From the NCBI RefSeq assembly GCF_902829295.1, contig NZ_CADEPL010000020.1, positions 1-64,000 of the forward strand: a stretch of 64,000 nucleotides of DNA, in the 5' to 3' direction. The stretch is from Vogesella oryzae. Lineage in GTDB: Bacteria > Pseudomonadota > Gammaproteobacteria > Burkholderiales > Chromobacteriaceae. Made by a program: the position numbers and the translations under genes. Below, piece by piece: positions 36,417 to 44,639 of this stretch. Under the pieces are notes generated by a model. That model had not been told where the DNA came from. It ran no database searches and saw nothing but the letters and a program-made list of their open reading frames with translations. How positions within the stretch are numbered: position 1 is the stretch's first letter; every line of letters starts with the position of its first letter.

Positions 36417-36773
36417 TCAGACCGGCGTGGCCGGACTATTGATGATCTCGTTGTCGACGGTATCCAGCAGGGTGGAATGCACCTCGACGTCGAACCATTC
36501 CCAAAAAGTTTTAAGCGACATGTCCTTGGGCCATAGCGCTTCGTCTTCGTACCAGGAGGCCAGTTCCATGCGGAAGATTTGCTCGTACATTTCGTCGATA
36601 TGCGTGATCGCATCTTCCGGCTCGTCAAATTCCGGCAGCAGCAACACAGTGCAGTCCGCGCGCAATACATCCAGCGACAGGTCGATCATGTCATTGTCAG
36701 GAACGGCGTTCAGCCAGGTCAGGAACGGTGCTTTCGGCTTGATTACGGCTACCGAGCGGTCAACAAAGTACAT
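36417..36773 (-). CDS. Uncharacterised acidic protein
   Basis: 118 residues, soluble and acidic, with no membrane segment. I do not recognise the family. MYFVDRSVAVIKPKAPFLTWLN at the start and a C-terminal FWEWFDVEVHSTLLDT are the most distinctive parts, and it contains many acidic residues (LPEFDEPEDAITHIDEMYEQ). AAGGATTGCC precedes the ATG at 36773. It heads the minus-strand string leading to folC. A TTACAAT-like -10 lies upstream on the minus strand near 36830. It may be a Neisseriales/Burkholderiales-restricted conserved protein (inference). Confidence 0.65.
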   Translation of the reverse strand: MYFVDRSVAVIKPKAPFLTWLNAVPDNDMIDLSLDVLRADCTVLLLPEFDEPEDAITHIDEMYEQIFRMELASWYEDEALWPKDMSLKTFWEWFDVEVHSTLLDTVDNEIINSPATPV

Positions 36774-36925
36774 GGCAATCCTTTCAGGTGGGGCGGCAAA
36801 TGCCGGTGCCCGGTCTGGTTTGGCGCGCATTGTAACAGCCATGACCGGCCAAGGCGAAGGGCGCTCTACCCCCTCATGTTACAATCCTTGGTATTACAGA
36901 TTTCCTATGCGTCCCAGCCCGTATC

Positions 36926-38842
36926 ATGGCCCTGATTACTGTTGAAAAAGCCTGTCTTGCCTTTGGTCACCACGCCCTGCTCGACCACGTTGATTTCTCG
37001 CTGGAAAGCGGCGAGGTCGTTGCTCTTATCGGTCGCAATGGCGCCGGCAAGTCCTCGGTGCTCAAGGCCATTGCCGGCACGGTGAAGCTTGATGATGGCC
37101 GCATCAACCAGCAGAACGACTTGCGCGTGGCCTACGTACCGCAAGAGCCGGTATTTGGCGATGGGCACACTGTGTTCGATGCTGTGGCCGAAGGCCTGGG
37201 TGATCTCAAAACCCTGCTGGTCGATTATCACCATCTCACCCTGCAGCTGGCGGACCCCGCGGCCAACCATGACGCGATGATGGCACGCATGACCGACATC
37301 CAGCATCAACTGGAAGCGCGCGACGGCTGGCAATTCGATGCCCTGATCAGCTCCACCCTCACCCATCTGCAGCTTGATGCCGACACACTGGTAAGCGACC
37401 TGTCCGGCGGCTGGAAAAAACGGGTGGCACTGGCGCGGGCACTGGTGGCCCGCCCGGATGTGTTGTTGCTTGACGAACCGACCAACCACCTGGACATGAG
37501 CGCTATCGAGTGGCTGGAAGAACTGATCCGCAACTTCACCGGCAGCGTATTGCTGATTACGCACGACCGGCGCTTCCTCGACAACGTCTGCACCCGCATC
37601 GTGGAGCTGGATCGTGGCCTGCTACGCAGCTACCCGGGTAATTTTGCCGCCTATCAGGTACGCAAGGCCGAGGAACTGGCGATCGAAGAAGAGCAGAACC
37701 GTATTTTCGATAAATTTCACGCCCAGGAAGAAGTCTGGATCCGCAAGGGCATCGAGGCCCGACGCACTCGCAACGAAGGCCGTGTGCGCCGGCTGGAGGC
37801 CATTCGCCGTGAGCGTGCCTCTCGTCGCGAACGCGTCGGTCAGGTGAATTTCCAGCTGGATGCCGGCGAGCGCTCGGGCAAGCTCATCGCCGAGCTGGAG
37901 CACGTCAGCAAGGCCTACGACGGCAAGGTGCTGATTCGCGACTTTACCAGCCGCATCCTGCGTGGCGACAAGATTGGTTTGATCGGTCCCAATGGCGCCG
38001 GCAAGACGACACTGCTGAAACTGATCCTTGGCGAGTTGCAGCCAGATAGCGGCACGGTAAAACAGGGCACCAAGCTGGAGGTGGCGTATTTCGACCAGTT
38101 CCGCAGCCAGCTGGATGAAGAATCCAGCGTCGCCGACATCATTAGCCAGGGAAACGATTTTGTCGAAATCGCCGGCCAGAAGAAGCACGTGATGAGCTAT
38201 CTGGAAGCCTTCCTGTTCTCGCCGCAGCGGGCGCGCAGCCCGGTTAAGTCGCTGTCAGGTGGCGAACGCAACCGCCTGTTGCTGGCGCGCTTGTTCACCC
38301 GTCCGGCCAACGTACTGGTATTGGACGAACCGACCAACGATCTGGATATCGATACGCTGGAACTACTGGAAGATCTGATCACCAATTACAACGGCACCGT
38401 ATTCCTTGTCAGCCACGACCGCGCATTTCTCGACAACGTAGTCACCCAGGTGATCGCCTTTGAGGGGGACGGCCGGCTGGAGGAATATCCGGGGGGCTAT
38501 CAGGACTGGGTCGATACCCGCGCCCGCATGGCGGCACTGAAACAGGACACCCAGCGCAAGGCGGCTGCGGCCAACCCTGAGCCGCAAAAACAGGAGCGTG
38601 ACCGTAGCAATCGCACGCAGAAACTCAGCTTTAATGAAAAGCGGGAGCTGGAACGTCTGCCTGAAGAAATTGCCGCACTGGAGAATGAGCAGGCCGAGTT
38701 GCAGACCCGGTTGCAGGACCCGAACATCTACCGTGATGCACCGCTACAAGCACGCGATATGCAGAGCCGTATCGAGGAAATCGAACTTGCGCTGCTGGAA
38801 AAGCTGGAGCGCTGGGAAATCCTGGAGGCTAAACAGGGATGA
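36926..38842 (+). CDS. uup: ABC-F ATPase Uup
   Basis: 638 residues with two ABC domains in one chain and no membrane segments. Walker A motifs are GRNGAGKS near 36 and GPNGAGKT near 352; signatures are LSGGWKKRVALARAL and LSGGERNRLLLARL; both LLLDEPTNHLD and LVLDEPTNDLD are present. The linker (240-310) is strongly charged, and a C-terminal coiled-coil, KLSFNEKRELERLPEEIAALE onward, is the Uup DNA-binding type. Uup affects transposon excision and ribosome assembly or branched DNA processing. Its stop overlaps the next start by four bases. Motif copies are at 37259 and 38567. Confidence 0.93.
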   Translation: MALITVEKACLAFGHHALLDHVDFSLESGEVVALIGRNGAGKSSVLKAIAGTVKLDDGRINQQNDLRVAYVPQEPVFGDGHTVFDAVAEGLGDLKTLLVDYHHLTLQLADPAANHDAMMARMTDIQHQLEARDGWQFDALISSTLTHLQLDADTLVSDLSGGWKKRVALARALVARPDVLLLDEPTNHLDMSAIEWLEELIRNFTGSVLLITHDRRFLDNVCTRIVELDRGLLRSYPGNFAAYQVRKAEELAIEEEQNRIFDKFHAQEEVWIRKGIEARRTRNEGRVRRLEAIRRERASRRERVGQVNFQLDAGERSGKLIAELEHVSKAYDGKVLIRDFTSRILRGDKIGLIGPNGAGKTTLLKLILGELQPDSGTVKQGTKLEVAYFDQFRSQLDEESSVADIISQGNDFVEIAGQKKHVMSYLEAFLFSPQRARSPVKSLSGGERNRLLLARLFTRPANVLVLDEPTNDLDIDTLELLEDLITNYNGTVFLVSHDRAFLDNVVTQVIAFEGDGRLEEYPGGYQDWVDTRARMAALKQDTQRKAAAANPEPQKQERDRSNRTQKLSFNEKRELERLPEEIAALENEQAELQTRLQDPNIYRDAPLQARDMQSRIEEIELALLEKLERWEILEAKQG

Positions 38843-39342
38843 GAACCGCTGTCACCGTAGCACTGCTGGTCGCCATGTTGGCAGCCTGTAGCACCAGCCA
38901 GCCTCCCGCCAGAAAAGCCAAGGCACCGGCACGCACGGTGACACTCTCCTCGCTGCAGGCTGACGGAGTCGGCCGCGAGATCTTGCTCTACACCCTGAGC
39001 ATGCTGGATATCGAATACCAGTTCGGAGGCAGTAATCCGGAGGCCGGCCTGGATTGCAGCGGGCTGGTTGCCTACATCTACAAGAATGCCGCCGGCGTGA
39101 CGCTGCCGCATAACGCCGCGCAGATCGCCAGCCTGGCGCGACCCGTCGGCAATAATCAACTGCGGGTTGGCGACCTGGTGTTTTTCAACACCCTGGGTCG
39201 ACCGTTCTCGCACATGGGAATCTATATTGGCGACGGCAAGTTTGTGCATGCGCCACGCAGCAATAGCACCATTCGTGTCGAGCGGATGGACAACAGCTAC
39301 TTTGCTGCCCGTTATCAGGGCGCCCGGACCCTGTTCGACTGA
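38839..39342 (+). CDS. NlpC/P60 family lipoprotein, probable murein endopeptidase
   Basis: 167 residues. The signal sequence ends in a lipobox MLAAC with C17 as the lipidated cysteine, and the +2 residue is serine, which favours outer-membrane sorting. The NlpC/P60 domain has catalytic C73 in LDCSGLVAYIY, His in SHMGIYIGDGKFVHAP, and an LRVGDLVFF segment. Such enzymes cut D-Glu-DAP bonds of peptidoglycan (Spr/MepS type). It overlaps uup by four bases and the next gene by one. Confidence 0.92.
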   Translation: MRTAVTVALLVAMLAACSTSQPPARKAKAPARTVTLSSLQADGVGREILLYTLSMLDIEYQFGGSNPEAGLDCSGLVAYIYKNAAGVTLPHNAAQIASLARPVGNNQLRVGDLVFFNTLGRPFSHMGIYIGDGKFVHAPRSNSTIRVERMDNSYFAARYQGARTLFD

Positions 39343-39926
39343 TGGACTCCCCGCCTGGCTGGACGCAACGCTGGCAAACACTCCGCACCAGATTGCCGAC
39401 CTTGCACCGCAACGGCATCGCCCTGCCCGCCCCCTGGCTACAGTCGCAGCTGCAGGCAGCGCTTGATAGCGAAGAATTGTGCGTGGAGCATCTGCAGTTC
39501 TCTGCAGATGGCGGCGTACTACAGCTGTTGCTGAAAAAGCCCGGCCAGCGGCTACTTTCCATTCATTTCCGTTTTGCCCCGGTCGATTGGGCGCAACGCC
39601 GTATTGATATCGATTTTTCCGTGCGGGGTGAAAATCGTGACCCAACACTGGTGGGCCGCGCATTGGGAAAACTGATGCAGTTGGGTTTGGAGAGCAGTCT
39701 TGGCTTGCGTGCATTGCAGAGGTTGGCCGCACCCTTGGAGTGGCTGGTGCTACAAGACAATCGCTGCAGTGTGCTGCTGGAAAAATTGCCAGCTGTCGCG
39801 CGCTGGTTGCAGCAACCACTGCTGGGTAAAACACTGGCCGAACGCGTACAGATTGCTGCCCTCGAGACTCGCGATAACGCGCTGCGCTTGCGTCTTGCCC
39901 GGATCAAATCAGACAACCAAGGGTAA
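39342..39926 (+). CDS. Uncharacterised protein
   Basis: 194 residues, soluble, basic, with no signal peptide. I do not recognise the family. It contains QLLLKKPGQRLLSIHFRFAPVDWAQRRIDIDFSVRG near 62-96, a beta-rich stretch resembling lipid- or membrane-facing domains, and a helical C-terminal half with LGKLMQLGLESSLGL. Its ATG overlaps the stop of the NlpC/P60 gene by one base (TGATGG), so it is translationally coupled with uup and the lipoprotein gene. An envelope role is inferred only from that. A motif copy is at 39721-39730. Confidence 0.65.
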   Translation: MDSPPGWTQRWQTLRTRLPTLHRNGIALPAPWLQSQLQAALDSEELCVEHLQFSADGGVLQLLLKKPGQRLLSIHFRFAPVDWAQRRIDIDFSVRGENRDPTLVGRALGKLMQLGLESSLGLRALQRLAAPLEWLVLQDNRCSVLLEKLPAVARWLQQPLLGKTLAERVQIAALETRDNALRLRLARIKSDNQG

Positions 39927-40086
39927 TCCCCTATTCCATTGTGCTTTGCAAGCCAACTTTGCTGTGTTTTCATAGCCTCATCCTGCCGGCCGGTTGTTAA
40001 CGCAATTGAGACCAACAGGACGGCGAGCTCGGAGAAGCCGCCGCCAAGAGCCAAAGAGCTCAACACACAACAAAGAGGAGATCACA

Positions 40087-40641
40087 GTGCAGTCACTGCT
40101 TGCATTGTCGCGTCTTATCGACGCCATCACTGCACGGGTAGGCAAGGCCGCATCCTGGCTTGTGCTCATCGTCGTGCTCATTAGTGCCGGCAATGCCATT
40201 GTCCGCAAAGCCTTCAATTTCAGTTCCAACGCTTTTCTGGAAGTGCAGTGGTACCTGTTCTCCGCCGTGTTCTTGCTGGCGGCGGCGTATACCCTGCAAA
40301 AGAACGAACACATCCGCATCGACCTGCTCAATAGCAAACTTTCCCCGCGTGCCCGTGCGGTTGTCGATATTGTCTGCACCCTGCTGTTCCTGGTGCCCAC
40401 CTGTGTGCTGCTGATCAAGTTTGGCTGGCCGATGTTCTACAACGCCTGGCAAAGCGGCGAGATGTCGTCAGATGCCGGCGGCTTGATTCGCTGGCCCGTC
40501 TTCCTGTTGATTCCCGTCGGTTTTGCCCTGCTGCTCGCGCAAGGCTGCTCGGAAATCATCAAACGTCTCGGTTTTCTGGCCGGCCAGCACCCGGATCCGG
40601 CGGCCGGACAACATGACCCGCACCAGGAGGAGCACGTATGA
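40087..40641 (+). CDS. dctQ: TRAP transporter small permease (DctQ)
   Basis: 184 residues starting at GTG 40087, set by GAGGAGATCACA just upstream; the open frame extends to 39994 but without membrane or family-like sequence. Four predicted helices are typical of DctQ: LVLIVVLISAGNAIVRKAF, FLEVQWYLFSAVFLLAAAYTL (with the family LQW..FS), VVDIVCTLLFLVPTCVLL and PVFLLIPVGFALLLAQG. It couples the binding protein and the large permease. It overlaps dctM by four bases. Confidence 0.9.
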   Translation: MQSLLALSRLIDAITARVGKAASWLVLIVVLISAGNAIVRKAFNFSSNAFLEVQWYLFSAVFLLAAAYTLQKNEHIRIDLLNSKLSPRARAVVDIVCTLLFLVPTCVLLIKFGWPMFYNAWQSGEMSSDAGGLIRWPVFLLIPVGFALLLAQGCSEIIKRLGFLAGQHPDPAAGQHDPHQEEHV

Positions 40642-42122
40642 GCTTCGAAATGATGGCGCCGATCATGTTCGGCTCGCTGATCCTGTTTCTGCTGATCGGC
40701 TTTCCCGTCGCTTTTTCCCTGTCCGCTGTTGGTCTGCTGTTTAGCTGGATAGGTATCCACTTCGACCTGCTCCGCCCGGAGCTGCTGCAAGCGCTGCCCA
40801 ACCAGGTGTACGACATCATGCGTAACGACACCTTGCTGGCCATCCCGTTCTTCACCTTTATGGGGTTGATTCTGGAGCGCTCCGGCATGGCGGAAGACAT
40901 GCTGGATACCATCGGCCAACTATTCGGCAGCATCCGCGGAGGCCTTGCCTACGCCGTGATTTTTGTTGGAGCACTGCTGGCGGCTACCACTGGCGTTGTC
41001 GCTGCTTCGGTGATCTCGATGGGGCTGATTTCACTGCCCATCATGCTGCGCTATGGCTACGACACCCGTATTGCCACCGGTGTCATTGCGGCATCCGGCA
41101 CCCTGGCGCAGATCATTCCACCATCACTGGTGCTGATCGTACTGGCAGACCAGTTGGGCACCTCCGTTGGCGATATGTATGCCGGTGCGATGATTCCGGG
41201 CCTGACCCTGGTCGCGTTCTATGCGGTGTTTATCTTTTTGGTCACGCTGGTCAAACCACAATTGGCACCGGCCTTGCCGCCAGAGGCCCGTACCTTGCGC
41301 GGCATAGCACTGGCGCGTCGCGTCGTACTAGTGATGATCCCGCCGCTGCTGCTCATCTTCCTGGTGCTGGGCACAATCTTCCTCGGCATTGCCACGCCTA
41401 CCGAAGGCGGAGCGATGGGTGCGGTTGGCGCGCTGGCACTGGCATTGATCAATCGCAAGCTGAGCCTGACCCTGCTGCGACAGGCCATGGACTCCACCGC
41501 CAAGCTGTCCACCTTTGTGGTCTTCATCTTGATCGGCGCTCGTGTTTTCCGTATCGCCTTCCTCGGCGTGGATGGCGACAAGTGGGTCGAGCACTTGCTG
41601 TCCAATCTGCCTGGCGGCGCTACCGGATTCCTGATTACTGTCAACGTACTGGTGTTCTTCCTGGCATTTTTCCTCGATTTCTTCGAGATCGCCTTCATCC
41701 TGGTGCCATTGCTGGCCCCGGTGGCGCAAAGCCTGGACATCAATCTGATCTGGTTTGGCGTGATCCTGGCCGTCAATATGCAGACATCCTTCATGCACCC
41801 GCCCTTCGGTTTCGCGCTGTTTTATCTGCGCAGCGTGGCGCCGAAAGAGGTCAAGAGTACGGACATCTACTGGGGCGCCATTCCCTACGTGCTGCAGCAA
41901 CTTATCATGGTTGGTTTGTTGATCGCCTTCCCTTCGCTGGTCACCGGTTCTTTGCATAGCGAAAAGATCAATACCGGCACCGATGCCGCCACCATGTTGC
42001 AGCAGGTTGACGACGCAGGAAGCTCGGCGCCGCTAGAGGTGCCAGCGGAACAGTCCGGCGACGCATCGGCCGCTGGCAGTGACCAAAGCAATGACCTGCT
42101 CAAGGAGCTGACCGGTCAGTAA
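40638..42122 (+). CDS. dctM: TRAP transporter large permease (DctM)
   Basis: 494 residues with about 12 predicted helices. It is the ion-coupled translocating subunit. FFTFMGLILERSGMAEDMLDTIGQLFGSIRGGLAYAVIFVGALLAATTG near 72-120 is the DctM signature, and PPSLVLIVLADQLGTSVGDMYAGAMIPG follows. A hydrophilic tail of about 60 residues after the last helix is longer than usual. CAGGAGGAGCACGT precedes the ATG. The substrate is not evident; C4-dicarboxylates or other carboxylates are typical. Confidence 0.93.
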   Translation: MSFEMMAPIMFGSLILFLLIGFPVAFSLSAVGLLFSWIGIHFDLLRPELLQALPNQVYDIMRNDTLLAIPFFTFMGLILERSGMAEDMLDTIGQLFGSIRGGLAYAVIFVGALLAATTGVVAASVISMGLISLPIMLRYGYDTRIATGVIAASGTLAQIIPPSLVLIVLADQLGTSVGDMYAGAMIPGLTLVAFYAVFIFLVTLVKPQLAPALPPEARTLRGIALARRVVLVMIPPLLLIFLVLGTIFLGIATPTEGGAMGAVGALALALINRKLSLTLLRQAMDSTAKLSTFVVFILIGARVFRIAFLGVDGDKWVEHLLSNLPGGATGFLITVNVLVFFLAFFLDFFEIAFILVPLLAPVAQSLDINLIWFGVILAVNMQTSFMHPPFGFALFYLRSVAPKEVKSTDIYWGAIPYVLQQLIMVGLLIAFPSLVTGSLHSEKINTGTDAATMLQQVDDAGSSAPLEVPAEQSGDASAAGSDQSNDLLKELTGQ

Positions 42123-42215
42123 CCATTCCACGGGTGTAGCTCGAGCCGCTGCACCCAAATCGGCCGCTCAACCGGCCAGTAAAAATAGCAGTAGACACAA
42201 CACAAGGAGATCACA

Positions 42216-43304
42216 GTGGAAAGACGCTCGTTTCTGAAGAAAGCCGGTGCAGTCGGCCTTGCTACTGCCGCCGTTTCGGCCAAAGCCATGGCTGCAGACA
42301 CCCCTGCCATCCGCTGGCGGCTGGCATCCAGCTTCCCCAAAAGCCTGGACACCATCTACGGCGGCGCCGAGCAGCTGGCCAAGCGAGTCAGTGAACTGAC
42401 CGACGGCAAGTTCCAGATCCGCGTATTTGCCGGTGGCGAGATCGTTCCGGGCACCCAGGTGTTGGATGCGGTGCAGAACGGCACCGTCGAATGTGGCCAC
42501 ACTTGCAGCTACTACTATGTGGGCAAGAACAAGGCGTTTGCGTTTGATACCACGCTGCCATTCGGACTGACCTCACGCCAGCAGAACGCCTGGCTGTACT
42601 ACGGTGGTGGCATGGCGTTGATGCGTGAGCTGTTTGCCAAGTACAACATCGTCAACTTCCCGGGCGGCAACACCGGCACCCAAATGGGGGGCTGGTTCCG
42701 CAAGGAAGTGAAGTCGCTCGCCGATCTCAAGGGCCTGAAAATGCGTATTCCGGGCTTTGGCGGCGAAATTATGGCTGCACTCGGAGCCATTCCCCAGACC
42801 ATTGCCGGCGGCGACATCTATCCGGCCCTGGAAAAAGGCACCATCGATGCGGCCGAATGGGTTGGGCCGTACGATGATGAGAAGCTGGGCTTCTACAAGG
42901 TTGCCAAGCACTACTACTACCCGGGCTTCTGGGAGCCGGGCCCGAACGTGTCCTTCTATGTTTCCAAGAAGGAGTGGGACAAGCTGCCGGCAGAGTATAA
43001 AGCAGCTTTCGAAGCCGCGGCTGCCGAGGCCAACATCAGCATGCAGGCCGAGTACGATGCCAAGAACCCGGTAGCACTGGTTAGCCTGCTGCAGAAGGGC
43101 ACCAAGCTGCATCAGTACCCGAATGATGTTCTGCAGGCAGCGCAGAAGGCAGCATTCACCATTTATGAGAAGGAAGCAGCCTCCAACGCGGACTTCAAGA
43201 AAATCTATACCGAGTGGAAGAAGTTCCGCACCCTGCAGCATGGCTGGTTCAATCTTGCGGAAAGCAAGATGGAAAACTTCATGTATGCCAACAGGGTTAA
43301 GTAA
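42216..43304 (+). CDS. dctP: TRAP transporter substrate-binding protein with Tat signal (DctP)
   Basis: 362 residues starting at GTG 42216 after AAGGAGATCACA. MERRSFLKKAGAVGLATAAVSAKAMA is a twin-arginine signal (RRSFLKK) with an AMA cleavage site, so it is exported folded. The mature part is DctP-like, with LAKRVSELTDGKFQIRVFAGGEIVPG near 50 and the family G...R.PG in GLKMRIPGFGGEI. Tat-exported TRAP proteins of this type usually bind 2-keto or other organic acids in the periplasm. It closes the Q-M-P operon, ended by a strong terminator. Confidence 0.92.
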   Translation: MERRSFLKKAGAVGLATAAVSAKAMAADTPAIRWRLASSFPKSLDTIYGGAEQLAKRVSELTDGKFQIRVFAGGEIVPGTQVLDAVQNGTVECGHTCSYYYVGKNKAFAFDTTLPFGLTSRQQNAWLYYGGGMALMRELFAKYNIVNFPGGNTGTQMGGWFRKEVKSLADLKGLKMRIPGFGGEIMAALGAIPQTIAGGDIYPALEKGTIDAAEWVGPYDDEKLGFYKVAKHYYYPGFWEPGPNVSFYVSKKEWDKLPAEYKAAFEAAAAEANISMQAEYDAKNPVALVSLLQKGTKLHQYPNDVLQAAQKAAFTIYEKEAASNADFKKIYTEWKKFRTLQHGWFNLAESKMENFMYANRVK

Positions 43305-43317
43305 GGTTACCTACCTG

Positions 43318-43346
43318 AAAAAGCCGCGAGGAATCGCGGCTTTTTT
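43318..43346 (+). terminator. Rho-independent terminator of the TRAP operon
   Basis: AAAAAGCCGCGA and TCGCGGCTTTTT pair around a five-base loop and continue into T6. Confidence 0.93.
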
Positions 43347-43397
43347 GCATTCATGCCGCGGCTGGCTACAGTAGAAGTGTCACCTCGGGAGTTTGCC

Positions 43398-43682
43398 ATG
43401 CTGCATAAACGTATTCTCACACTCTGGCCAGCCTTCATTACCGGGGCGCTAGCAACGGCTTGTTTCTTTTCGGTATTTGATCCCCATGAGCTGAGTCTGC
43501 ATGGCGCCCGGCTGTTCGAGGACAAACTGACGGCCTACTCGGTCTTTTTCCTGATTGCCTGGGGCTTTGGCACGTTGAATGCGGCACTGATTCTGTTGCT
43601 GGCGCGCGAAGAGCGGGAAATTAACGGCTTTACCCCGCCACCTGTTGATCCGGATGCGCGCTACGATCCGGAACCTGATTAA
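43398..43682 (+). CDS. Small two-TM membrane protein, uncharacterised
   Basis: 94 residues. Two hydrophobic segments (about 10-28 and 45-68) are joined by a hydrophilic loop with DPHELSLHGARLFEDKLTAYS. The C-terminus is proline- and acid-rich (FTPPPVDPDARYDPEPD). GGGAGTTTGCC precedes the ATG at 43398, so the longer frame to 43353 is rejected. I do not recognise the family. It lies alone between two terminators. Confidence 0.7.
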   Translation: MLHKRILTLWPAFITGALATACFFSVFDPHELSLHGARLFEDKLTAYSVFFLIAWGFGTLNAALILLLAREEREINGFTPPPVDPDARYDPEPD

Positions 43683-43699
43683 GCCATTGCCTAGAGAGC

Positions 43700-43746
43700 A
43701 ATGCGGCCAACCTGCACATCGTCCGTGAGAGGTCGGCCGCATTTTT
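43700..43746. terminator. Bidirectional hairpin from two repeat copies
   Basis: AATGCGGCCAACC (43701-43712) and GGTCGGCCGCATT (43731-43743) pair with one mismatch around an 18-base loop and run into TTTT. The left arm is an exact GCGGCCAACC and the right arm has one substitution. It separates the convergent two-TM protein and cupin genes. Confidence 0.85.
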
Positions 43747-43764
43747 GGGTCGTTCGTTCTGAGC

Positions 43765-44130
43765 CTAGTCGGTCTTGCGCTCGACAATGACGTAGTATTT
43801 GCGTACCGGTTCCAGAACCTGAAATACGCCATTAAAACCTGCTGGTATGACAGCAGCTTCGCTTGGGCCTACTTCCCAGTGCTCCCCCATCATGTTGCTA
43901 AGCCTGACCCGGCCACTCATCACGCAGAAAAATTCTTCCTTTTCCGGAGAAAAAGCTATGCGCCACGCTCCTGTTTCGCAACACCAGATTCCTGCGGCCA
44001 ACACCCCGTCAGGGCTGTCATAACCGCTCCAGGTTTGGCGGCGCGGGTTGCCTTCCAGTAAGCGCTCAGGTTTCGGGTAGTCGATTTCCGGCGACTGCCC
44101 TTGTTCGGTAATGATGGTAATACTTTGCAT
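43765..44130 (-). CDS. Cupin domain protein (DUF861/EutQ-like)
   Basis: 121 residues of a single cupin barrel. WSGYDSPDGVLAAGIWCCETGAWRIAFSPEKEEFFCVMSGRVRL contains the EEFFCVMSG..RL segment typical of DUF861 proteins related to (S)-ureidoglycine aminohydrolase and EutQ. It lacks the full HxH metal set of enzymatic cupins, so a sensing or unknown role is possible. GGAGCGTTCA precedes the ATG at 44130. It lies 11 bases after the secreted-protein gene on the same strand. A 9-mer repeat is at 43994. Confidence 0.8.
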   Translation of the reverse strand: MQSITIITEQGQSPEIDYPKPERLLEGNPRRQTWSGYDSPDGVLAAGIWCCETGAWRIAFSPEKEEFFCVMSGRVRLSNMMGEHWEVGPSEAAVIPAGFNGVFQVLEPVRKYYVIVERKTD

Positions 44131-44141
44131 TGAACGCTCCA

Positions 44142-44618
44142 TTAGCCGGCCAGCGCGGCCGGATCAAACACGCACGGATTCAGTGGCAGGTCTTCGAATG
44201 GTGCACTGTTGGTTGCAAGGTCAAATCGCTCCCAGCGGGCACGCCTGGCCGGAGTGTCAAAGATGGCGGCATGCATATGCTGCATAAAGTGGTACATCGT
44301 TTCGGCTGACATATGTGCCTTGCCCAAAACGGCATCGTTCAGGACGCAACTGGTGGCTAGGCGTATCTGTTGTTGTGCTTGCGGCCAGGTTGTTTCTGAC
44401 TGCTGCACGCCCTGTTGCCAGGCTCTGGCCAGCTGCCGCAGCGAGGCATTTGCCGCCGGGTTGGCCGCAAAGCGCTCGGCAATCAGCTGGCCAACATCAT
44501 CGCGAATCAAGTCGCCATCCGTATCTGGGGGGAAAAGGTTGCTGTTGGACGCAGGCCAGGCTGCCCATGCCAACAGGCAAGCAACAAGCAGCCCAGTTAC
44601 CCAACTTACAACCTTCAT
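44142..44618 (-). CDS. Secreted or periplasmic protein of unknown function with DxDGD motif
   Basis: 158 residues. A signal sequence or anchor spans about 4-22 (VVSWVTGLLVACLLAWAAWPA). Just after it, PPDTDGDLIRDDV has the D-x-D-G-D-x-x-x-D-D spacing of thrombospondin type 3 or EF-hand-like calcium loops. The rest is helical with two cysteines (SCVLNDAV and NPCVFDP) that may form a disulfide. I do not recognise the family. It lies between the SNF transporter and the cupin on the same strand. A motif copy is at 44459-44468. Confidence 0.7.
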   Translation of the reverse strand: MKVVSWVTGLLVACLLAWAAWPASNSNLFPPDTDGDLIRDDVGQLIAERFAANPAANASLRQLARAWQQGVQQSETTWPQAQQQIRLATSCVLNDAVLGKAHMSAETMYHFMQHMHAAIFDTPARRARWERFDLATNSAPFEDLPLNPCVFDPAALAG

Positions 44619-44639
44619 CTTTCCTCCGTCGCGTTGCCG

